Positions 7,196 through 13,714 of a DNA stretch of 25,488 bases are shown in pieces. Below the pieces are notes generated by a model that was given only the letters and a program-made list of their open reading frames with translations, did not search any database and was not told the DNA's origin. The stretch spans positions 1-25,488 of the forward strand of contig SDNV01000026.1 of assembly GCA_004524515.1 (NCBI GenBank). Direction: 5' to 3'. Origin of the DNA: Promethearchaeota archaeon. Its GTDB lineage: Archaea; Asgardarchaeota; Lokiarchaeia; Sigynarchaeales; SOKP01. The translations under genes were made by a program, and so were the position numbers. How positions within the stretch are numbered: position 1 is the first letter of the stretch; every line of letters starts with the position of its first letter.

Positions 7196-8602
7196 ATGGA
7201 AAGAAAGCCTAATATTTTATTCTTATTTACTGATGACCAACGATTTAATACTATTAATGTACTTGGTAATAAGGAGATTAGCACTCCGAATATGGATAAA
7301 TTAGTGAGGCGAGGTATAACTTTTACTAATGCACATATTCCTTGTGGAACTTCAATAGCGATTTGCATGCCAAGCCGAGCAATGCTTAATACTGGACGTA
7401 CTTTATTTCATATTCAGGGTGCAGGAGAACAAATTCCTAAAGAACATACTACTATAGGTCAAGTGCTACGAGAAAAGGGTTATCGAACTTTTGGAACAGG
7501 AAAATGGCACAATGGGAAAGAATCGTTTAATCGTAGCTTTAGTGATGGAGCGGAAATTTTCTTTGGAGGAATGACAGATCATTGGAATGTTCCTGCTTTT
7601 AATTATGATCCCAGTGGAAAATATGATAATATTTGCCTAATCACAGATAACTTTTTTTATTCGAACGAAACTCGTAAGCGAAATTGTGACCATATTCACG
7701 CTGGAAAACATTCTAGTGAATTAGTCTCCGATGCTTCAATAGATTTTATCAATAATTATGAGGATGATAAATCTTTCTATATGTATATCTCCTATCTTGC
7801 GCCGCATGATCCGCGAACAATGCCGAAAAAATATTTAGATATGTATAATCCTGAAAAAATTAAATTGCCCGAGAATTTTTTAGAAAATCATCCATTCAAT
7901 AATGGGGCTTTAAATGTACGAGATGAACTATTGACTGCATTTCCGCGTACAGAAGAAGAAACCCGCCGTCATTTAGCAGAATATTATGCTATGATTACTC
8001 ATCTTGATGCTCATTTAGGTCGAATTCTTAATGCTTTAGAAGAAAAAGGCTATTTAGATAATACAATTATTATATTTTCATCTGATAATGGACTTGCGTT
8101 AGGATCTCATGGTCTTTTTGGTAAGCAGAATTGTTATGATCATAGTATTCGCATACCACTTATTTTTTGCGGGCCAGGAATTCCAAAAAATGCTCAAAGT
8201 GATGCTAATGTATATTTATTCGATATTTTTCCTACGATATGTGACTTAATTGGAATTGAAATTCCAAAATCAGTTGAGGGAAGTAGTTTAACTAAAGCCA
8301 TGCATAATCATGATGAGAAGATACGAGATTATTTATATTTTGCTTATTTTAATAATCAACGGGCCATTAAAGATAAAAAATATAAACTAATTGAGTATGT
8401 CGTAAAGCGGAATCATTCAATGACTCAATTATTTGACTTAAAAAATGATCCATTAGAATTATCCAATCTTGCTACAAATCCCGTATATAAAGATAAAATC
8501 ATGAAACTTCGCCAAAAAATGTATATCTTGCGTGACGAATGGGATGATCAAAATTCTCATTGGGGTAAAAGATTTTGGAGATATTACAATGAAAAAAATT
8601 AA
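7196..8602 (+). CDS. Sulfatase (choline/iduronate-sulfatase-like class)
   Basis: This 468-residue protein is a second formylglycine-dependent sulfatase. It shows D13-D14 in LFTDDQRFNT, the maturation motif C57-M-P-S-R61 (CxPxR, Cys type), K103 and H105 in GKWHNG, a His in YLAPHDPR, the metal pair in SSDNGLALG, and a C-terminal QLFDLKNDPLELSNLA typical of the family. It has no extra C-terminal domain and resembles the choline-sulfatase/iduronate-sulfatase branch more than the 4783 enzyme does. The start is ATG with AAGGT (7183-7187) 8 nt upstream. No signal peptide is present, so a cytoplasmic location is likely unless another export route exists. The enzyme needs a formylglycine-generating enzyme or radical-SAM maturase; neither is in the window. 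Substrate is undetermined. Confidence 0.9.
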   Translation: MERKPNILFLFTDDQRFNTINVLGNKEISTPNMDKLVRRGITFTNAHIPCGTSIAICMPSRAMLNTGRTLFHIQGAGEQIPKEHTTIGQVLREKGYRTFGTGKWHNGKESFNRSFSDGAEIFFGGMTDHWNVPAFNYDPSGKYDNICLITDNFFYSNETRKRNCDHIHAGKHSSELVSDASIDFINNYEDDKSFYMYISYLAPHDPRTMPKKYLDMYNPEKIKLPENFLENHPFNNGALNVRDELLTAFPRTEEETRRHLAEYYAMITHLDAHLGRILNALEEKGYLDNTIIIFSSDNGLALGSHGLFGKQNCYDHSIRIPLIFCGPGIPKNAQSDANVYLFDIFPTICDLIGIEIPKSVEGSSLTKAMHNHDEKIRDYLYFAYFNNQRAIKDKKYKLIEYVVKRNHSMTQLFDLKNDPLELSNLATNPVYKDKIMKLRQKMYILRDEWDDQNSHWGKRFWRYYNEKN

Positions 8603-8643
8603 AGTAAAAATCAAAAAGAAACATAAATTTTATTTAATTGTTA

Positions 8644-8648
8644 GAGGT
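8644..8648 (+). promoter_or_regulatory. Ribosome binding site deciding the start of the deacetylase-fold gene
   Basis: GAGGT lies 10 nt before the ATG at 8659. An upstream in-frame TTG at 8638 would add seven residues but would place this site inside the coding region, so the ATG is preferred. Confidence 0.6.
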
Positions 8649-8658
8649 TAGATCTATC

Positions 8659-9432
8659 ATGAAAATTGTATTTCACGAAAGATTTTATGTGTCAAATTAT
8701 TCTATGGACCCTGCCGCCTCTCCAGGCAGATTGGAAAGTATAATGAATATTATTGAAACTAAACCAGAAGATTATGAAATCATTACTCCAAAACCTGCGA
8801 CGGAAGAGGATATTCTAAGAGCTCATGGAGAAAGGCACTATGAATATATAAAAAGGGATTTATTATTATATGAATTAGCATCTTTGGCAGCCGGCGGTGC
8901 AATACTAGCTGCTGAAGAAGGGTATAATAGCAACCCTACATTTGCTGTCATTCGACCTCCAGGTCATCATGCTTCAGCAGATTCATGCTGGGGTTTTTGT
9001 TTCTTTAATAATATAAGTATAAGTTTATTAAAGCTTTTTTCAGAAAAAAAAATTAAATCAGCTTTTATTCTTGACTTCGATCTCCATACGGGAGATGGCA
9101 ACATAAATATCCTAAAAAATAGAAAAGATGGATTCATGGCTAAAATCTTAAATCCAAACTCTAGTGGGCGTGCGAACTATATAAAAGAAGTGGAGCAATA
9201 TATGCAAAACTTAAAAGATATCGATATATTCGTGGCATCTGCAGGTTTTGACCAAGGAATAGAGGACTGGGGACATCTACTGTATCCCGAAGATTACACA
9301 GAATTAGGCAGATTAATGAAAGAATATTCTGAAAATTTATGCGTTGGTCGGCGATATGCTTTATTAGAGGGGGGTTATAACCATGATGTATTAGGAAAGA
9401 ATGCTGATTCCTTTTGTCAAGGATTTAAATAG
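8659..9432 (+). CDS. Histone deacetylase-superfamily zinc hydrolase (short form)
   Basis: This 257-residue member of the arginase/deacetylase fold family removes acyl groups from lysine or polyamine-type substrates using zinc. Visible residues are the H103-H104 pair in RPPGHHAS, GFCFFNN, the metal ligands D141 and H143 in DFDLHTGDGN, D198 in ASAGFDQG, and Y240 in EGGYN, which matches the transition-state tyrosine. It is shorter than classical HDAC/AcuC proteins (roughly 300-380 residues); the stretch between HTGDGN and SAGFD is compressed. The true start is ATG 8659 with GAGGT upstream. It is convergent with the DUF362 gene. In an archaeon, the substrate could be acetyl-histone/chromatin protein, acetylpolyamine or another acetyl-lysine protein; the sequence does not decide. 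Confidence 0.87.
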   Translation: MKIVFHERFYVSNYSMDPAASPGRLESIMNIIETKPEDYEIITPKPATEEDILRAHGERHYEYIKRDLLLYELASLAAGGAILAAEEGYNSNPTFAVIRPPGHHASADSCWGFCFFNNISISLLKLFSEKKIKSAFILDFDLHTGDGNINILKNRKDGFMAKILNPNSSGRANYIKEVEQYMQNLKDIDIFVASAGFDQGIEDWGHLLYPEDYTELGRLMKEYSENLCVGRRYALLEGGYNHDVLGKNADSFCQGFK

Positions 9433-9451
9433 TATTATAGATTTTTTTTAA

Positions 9452-9494
9452 CTCTTTTTATAAAAATGGACTACTAATGCATTATAAAAAAGAG
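9452..9494. terminator. Hairpin between convergent genes, probable bidirectional terminator
   Basis: CTCTTTTTATAA (9452-9463) and TTATAAAAAAGAG (9482-9494) are inverted copies with one bulged base and an 18-nt loop. They lie between the ends of the deacetylase-fold gene (9432) and the DUF362 gene (9543), and a run of eight T precedes them on the plus strand. This suits termination of both convergent transcripts. Confidence 0.5.
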
Positions 9495-9542
9495 AATATG
9501 GTGAAAATTTTAAAATAAATTATATTTGATTTTAAGAGAAAA

Positions 9543-10865
9543 TTATTCAACTTGGAAAAATGACTCTTCGAATTCTGGCTTTCCTTTATACTTACCCATT
9601 AAAAATCCAACAGCAGAATCTAAATTCTTAAATAATGCGGATTGTACATTTATACCAGCTTTTTTAAGTGCTTCCACAACATCTTCCCTTGCAGGTGGAC
9701 AACCTTGAATGGGAATCAATTCTTTTATGCACGGGTCATTCTTATTGAGATTACATTGACATTGACCAAGTAAAATTGTTTTATTATTCCCTTCGGTCGG
9801 TTTCATCATTTTTCCAGTCAGAATTTCGATCTTATCATAGGGTTTGCCTTTCCATGAATATTTTATTGCTAGTAGTATAATCCCGTTTAGCCCTGAACAG
9901 TATGTACACATGGAGTTATCATATTTGTGATATTTAAGGCCTTGAACTCCTATTTTCTGAAAAGGAAGAGGTAAATCTCCCGCGTCGTTGTAAATAAAAT
10001 CCCATTCATGATGAGAAGCTAAATCTTCTATTTTTTCTCCCACAACTTCCACATCAGATAAATCGGTCGGTCTATTTCTTTGCTTTGCAGCAATTGCTAA
10101 ATGAGGTATTTTCGATGGGACAAAACCTAATAATTTAGCCCCGACGAAATCAGCAGAGAGAATATCCTTGGAAGCGACTAAAATATTGCTTCTATGTGCC
10201 TTTCCATCAATTGCAGGACCACGTTCAAGAGTATAGATTCCATCTATGATTGTTAAACAAGGCGGAACTTTATCTGGCAAATGAGCTACATTATAGCTTA
10301 AATCATGAACAGGATCAGCGCTATGAAATTTCTTGCGTGAAGGGATACTAATTAACCCCTTTAGATTTTTAAAACTAATGCTAACTTTAGCTTGTGCATG
10401 GGTTTTTAGAACCGGAATATCCAATATATAATCGGCAGCAAGTGCATCAGAACTGAAATTAACTTGAAAGTCCAGTCCCATATCAATCTTTTCAAATGGT
10501 CTCCTAAAAGTATTGATCACTTTAACACCATACCTTTTTTTAAGAATATTATAACCAAGTTTTTCAAAAGCATCCGCGGCAGTGAGTTCATCTTTAGGAT
10601 CCTCAGTTACAATCCCCTCCCCTATAGTGATATCTTTAATTCCCCGTTCATTAAGAAGAATGACAGCATCTTCAATTAGGCGAGAAGTAGTAAGTACTCC
10701 CCATTTTGGAAAATTACTGTGCCGGTTCCAGTAAACAATATTTGGTTTAATAAATATTTTTGCATTAGTAGGGATGTCATCAAATAATTTGGATAATTCA
10801 ACTGCTTTTCGTACTGATTCCAATGGTTTTTCATATTTAACAACAGATACAATCGGTTTATTCAT
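9543..10865 (-). CDS. DUF362 domain protein with a cysteine-rich C-terminus
   Basis: This 440-residue protein belongs to the DUF362 family, which has no established general function. Family landmarks are KIFIKPNIV (about residues 36-44), the motif KTHAQAKVSISFKNLKG (154-170), and an Asp/Gly pattern LTIIDGIYTLERGP (204-217). The C-terminal part has six cysteines: C320-x2-C323, C369-x-C371, C379 and C389, spaced like ligands of an Fe-S cluster or structural metal. The start is taken as ATG 10865 rather than an upstream in-frame ATG at 10919, because MNKPIVSVVKYE is the usual family N-terminus and AAGTGAT lies just ahead. It is transcribed divergently from the F420-type oxidoreductase (212-nt shared upstream region). 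A redox or cofactor-related role is a guess from the cysteines. Confidence 0.85.
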   Translation of the reverse strand: MNKPIVSVVKYEKPLESVRKAVELSKLFDDIPTNAKIFIKPNIVYWNRHSNFPKWGVLTTSRLIEDAVILLNERGIKDITIGEGIVTEDPKDELTAADAFEKLGYNILKKRYGVKVINTFRRPFEKIDMGLDFQVNFSSDALAADYILDIPVLKTHAQAKVSISFKNLKGLISIPSRKKFHSADPVHDLSYNVAHLPDKVPPCLTIIDGIYTLERGPAIDGKAHRSNILVASKDILSADFVGAKLLGFVPSKIPHLAIAAKQRNRPTDLSDVEVVGEKIEDLASHHEWDFIYNDAGDLPLPFQKIGVQGLKYHKYDNSMCTYCSGLNGIILLAIKYSWKGKPYDKIEILTGKMMKPTEGNNKTILLGQCQCNLNKNDPCIKELIPIQGCPPAREDVVEALKKAGINVQSALFKNLDSAVGFLMGKYKGKPEFEESFFQVE

Positions 10866-11077
10866 ATTATCACTTCTTAAATTATATGTAATAATTCTGT
10901 TATATTGATATGAATTCAAAATATTTTAAAAATTAATTTATTCTAAAAACATTTAAAATAGAACTTTTCATTTATTAAAAAAAGTTTAATAGTTTTAAAT
11001 CAAAAAATCCAATAATAAAAGAATGAATTATATTATTCTAATTTGAATTATGTTCAAAAAAGGGTGTTAAATACAAG

Positions 11078-12121
11078 TTGAGATTTAGTTTTAGTATTCC
11101 GGTTCCTACTCCTCGACTGGAATATATGATAGAAGGAACCAAGAAATCTGAAGAATGTGGGTTTTTTTCTGTTTTTTATGCCGATCATACAACGATGTTA
11201 AATTCACCAGGAACTTGCTATGACGCATTTTCTTTTTTAACCGCTCTCGCTATGGAAAGTAAAAAAATCAAATTATGTACGGGAGTATCGGACTGTCATA
11301 GGTTTAATCCTGCATTAATGGCCCATAAGGTTGCCACATTAGATGTGATCTCTAATGGTAGAGCGATGATAGGGATTGGAGCAGGGGAAGCAATGAATAT
11401 AGATTTATATGGAATTAAAAGAGAAAGATCTTATGCAAAGCTTAGAGAATACATAAAACTTTTACGAAAGTTTTGGACAAAAAAAAGAATAAATTATAAG
11501 AGTGAATTTTGGGGTAGTATGAAAAACGCATTTATTCAAATTAAACCAATTCAAAAGACTCCTCCTATATATGTTGCTGCTAATAGTTCAAAAACACGTA
11601 AATTAGCGGGTGAATTAGGTGATGGATGGTATCCTTTCGTAGAGACTCCTTGGACTTATAAAGAAAATTATAAGGAAGTTGTAGAGGGTGCTAAAAAAGT
11701 TAATCGAGATCCTTCTGAAATTGATTATGTTTATGATTGTTTCGTAGCAATAGATGACGATGACCCCCAAAAAGCTGTCGAGAGATGCGATTTTTTTAAA
11801 ACATCATATTTAGTGAATCCAACTAAAATTAACCAAGCTTATCCAAACATCAATTTACCTGAAAATTTAACAATTCACAACATCCTTTTAGACGCTCCTG
11901 GAGCTGCTGATTTGCTTAAATGTATGGATCAATTACCTGCGACGATAAATGAAGATCTGAATTGTATTGGAACAACTGATGATGTCATTGCAAGTATTGA
12001 AAAGTTTAAAAATGCAGGTGCTACTCATTTAGCATTGATGAATCGTGGACCTGATGTCAACAAAGTTTATGAGATTTTCCGAAATAAAATTATTCCGTAT
12101 TTTAAGGAATTAGAAAAATAA
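11078..12121 (+). CDS. LLM-class (luciferase-like) F420/flavin-dependent oxidoreductase
   Basis: This 347-residue TIM-barrel enzyme resembles archaeal F420-dependent LLM oxidoreductases such as methylene-tetrahydromethanopterin reductase-like proteins. Family features are VFYADHT (about residues 33-39), KIKLCTGVSDCHRFNPALMAH, RAMIGIGAGEAMN near 95-107, PPIYVAANSSKTRKLAGELGDGW near 160-185, and a C-terminal GTTDDVIASIEKFKNAGATHLAL typical of the group. The start is TTG at 11078, with GGTG (11063-11066) 11 nt before it; no later start would keep the first barrel strand. It is divergent from the DUF362 gene and precedes another flavin enzyme by 157 nt. Cofactor F420 versus FMN, and the substrate, cannot be determined from sequence alone. 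Confidence 0.88.
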   Translation: MRFSFSIPVPTPRLEYMIEGTKKSEECGFFSVFYADHTTMLNSPGTCYDAFSFLTALAMESKKIKLCTGVSDCHRFNPALMAHKVATLDVISNGRAMIGIGAGEAMNIDLYGIKRERSYAKLREYIKLLRKFWTKKRINYKSEFWGSMKNAFIQIKPIQKTPPIYVAANSSKTRKLAGELGDGWYPFVETPWTYKENYKEVVEGAKKVNRDPSEIDYVYDCFVAIDDDDPQKAVERCDFFKTSYLVNPTKINQAYPNINLPENLTIHNILLDAPGAADLLKCMDQLPATINEDLNCIGTTDDVIASIEKFKNAGATHLALMNRGPDVNKVYEIFRNKIIPYFKELEK

Positions 12122-12278
12122 TATTCAAAATTTTTTTCTCTATTTTTTGGTTCGTTCTAATATTTTATTAATTTCATAAAGCATTAATTATGATAGATTA
12201 AACTATAAATATTATTTAAATTAAATATGATTAATCAATATTAATTAGAAACGATAAATTAAAAAAAAGTGATATAAA

Positions 12279-13343
12279 ATGGTTATTGAAACAAACATTA
12301 CCAAAATGCTCGGGATTAAGCATCCTATAATTGCTGCTCCGATGGGGCCGTTCTACACCACCGATTTAACAATTGCGGTTTCAGAAGCTGGAGGGCTTGG
12401 AGTTATAAGTCATGCTTCTGATTTTGAGCGTCCTGAAAAAGAAACCTGGCAAGATAGAGAAGCAACTTTGAAAGCAATGAAGAGAAGTATGGAAAAGGTT
12501 ATAGAATATACGGATAAACCCTTTGGATTTAATATCAGGACTTCAAGGGTACAGATAGATGCGCCAGTATTGTGTAAAGAGATTCCCAAATTTATTATGA
12601 GTAATCCAAAATTAAAAGATCAATGCATTTATGCAGTCACTAGTGCGGGATCTTCTAGAACATTACCCGAATCAAAGTCTTTCCAAAAATTGAGAGAGAG
12701 TTCAAATATTAAACATTTTCATGTTGCGCCAGCATTATGGCTTGCTGATAAGTGTGTTGCTACAAATATAGACGGAATGGTTATAACAGGTACTGAAGGG
12801 GGAGGTCATCAATCCTATGAAGAAGTCAGTACTTTAGTCTTATTGCAGCAAGTTTTAGAAAAATATCCTGACATGCCTGTCGTTGCGTGTGGAGGTTTCG
12901 CAACTGGCAGATCATTAGCCGCAGCTTTAAGTTTGGGCGCTGGAGCTGTCGCCATGGGTTCTAGATTTATTGCGTCAAAAGAAAGCGAATTTCATGAAAC
13001 ATATAAAGAAATAGTTCCTCCAGCAAAAGCTCAAGATACCGTATTAGCCACTGGTGCTTTTGGACCCATAAGGTTATGGAAAAATCCATATGCTGCAACC
13101 CATCCTAAAGTAGGATCAAAAGAAGAAAAGATGGCTATGGAAAAACAGACGACGATTGAAGAGTTTTTAAAGGAAGCTAGGGCTTATAGATTAATTTATG
13201 AGGGAAATACTGAGGATGGAGCAGTATTATTAGGTCAAAGTATTGGTATTATAAACACTATAGAAAGCGTTAAAGATATTGTTAACAATATGATTAAAGG
13301 AGCCGAGGAACGCTTAAAAAGTACTGCTGCCTTAATAAAATAG
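12279..13343 (+). CDS. Nitronate monooxygenase / NAD(P)H-dependent flavin oxidoreductase
   Basis: This 354-residue FMN TIM-barrel protein belongs to the nitronate monooxygenase (2-nitropropane dioxygenase) family. Visible motifs are KHPIIAAPMG near the N-terminus, SEAGGLGVIS (35-44), the GTEGGGH segment ending in H177 (the family's active-site histidine), and the FMN-phosphate site VVACGGFATGRSLAAALSLG followed by AVAMGSRF (201-230). The family also includes enoyl-reductase-like members, so the annotation as nitronate monooxygenase is by family, not proven activity. The start is ATG with AAGTGAT 4 nt ahead. It follows the LLM oxidoreductase on the same strand after a T-rich, promoter-like 157-nt spacer, so it probably has its own promoter. 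Confidence 0.88.
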   Translation: MVIETNITKMLGIKHPIIAAPMGPFYTTDLTIAVSEAGGLGVISHASDFERPEKETWQDREATLKAMKRSMEKVIEYTDKPFGFNIRTSRVQIDAPVLCKEIPKFIMSNPKLKDQCIYAVTSAGSSRTLPESKSFQKLRESSNIKHFHVAPALWLADKCVATNIDGMVITGTEGGGHQSYEEVSTLVLLQQVLEKYPDMPVVACGGFATGRSLAAALSLGAGAVAMGSRFIASKESEFHETYKEIVPPAKAQDTVLATGAFGPIRLWKNPYAATHPKVGSKEEKMAMEKQTTIEEFLKEARAYRLIYEGNTEDGAVLLGQSIGIINTIESVKDIVNNMIKGAEERLKSTAALIK

Positions 13344-13347
13344 TTAA

Positions 13348-13379
13348 TTTCTTTAAATTTTTTTCTTTTTCTTTCTTTT
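13348..13379 (+). terminator. T-rich terminator after the nitronate monooxygenase gene
   Basis: Almost uninterrupted T/C tract (runs of up to seven T) starting four bases after the stop codon region. Archaeal RNA polymerase terminates at such oligo-T stretches without needing a hairpin. Confidence 0.55.
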
Positions 13380-13418
13380 AAGCTTTTTATCCGTATGTTA
13401 AAAAATAGTTTAGCTTAA

Positions 13419-13658
13419 AAATTAAAAAAAACATATATTTTTAACCTAATCTTCACCCGACGAAAACGATCTCAAACCTATACTGTCTTCTTAATGATAT
13501 TTTCTATTGCATTAGTTAATAACAATGATCCATTTCAATCACTTGATATTTCCATTCTAAATATTATCTCGCCGACAAAATTAATCAATAATTTCTCGTT
13601 TTTATTCGAATACAATAAACTGATCGCACAAAGTTTCAAGTTTCGTATTTTGATATAG
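13419..13658 (+). pseudogene. Possible remnant of a membrane (permease-like) protein gene
   Basis: An open frame of 79 codons with no good start codon ends at TAG 13656-13658. Its conceptual translation begins with a basic, hydrophobic pattern (IFNLIFTRRKRSQTY, then TVFLMIFSIALV) that resembles the N-terminal cytoplasmic edge and first helix of FtsX-type permeases. The stretch is less AT-rich than the spacers around it. The only ATG in frame (13494) falls inside the putative helix. It may be a decayed gene or simply a chance open frame in a 371-nt intergenic region; the rest of that region (13344-13418 and 13659-13714) is AT-rich with a terminator-like T tract and nothing else recognisable. 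Confidence 0.3.
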
Positions 13659-13714
13659 GATTTTGAAAAATAAAGATGAGGTTAAAAATATATGAAAAAA
13701 AAAGGAAATTTTTT

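Noticed and set aside
8638..8658. Longer start (TTG) for the deacetylase-fold gene
   Set aside because: A ribosome site (GAGGT, 8644-8648) lies within the extension and points to ATG 8659; the family N-terminus begins at that Met.
10866..10919. Upstream ATG for the DUF362 gene
   Set aside because: Adds 18 residues not typical of the family; the internal Met has AAGTGAT just before it and the standard N-terminal sequence after it.
10973..10991. Seven-pair inverted repeat TATTAAA/TTTAATA between DUF362 and the LLM gene
   Set aside because: All A-T pairs in an extremely AT-rich spacer; expected by chance.
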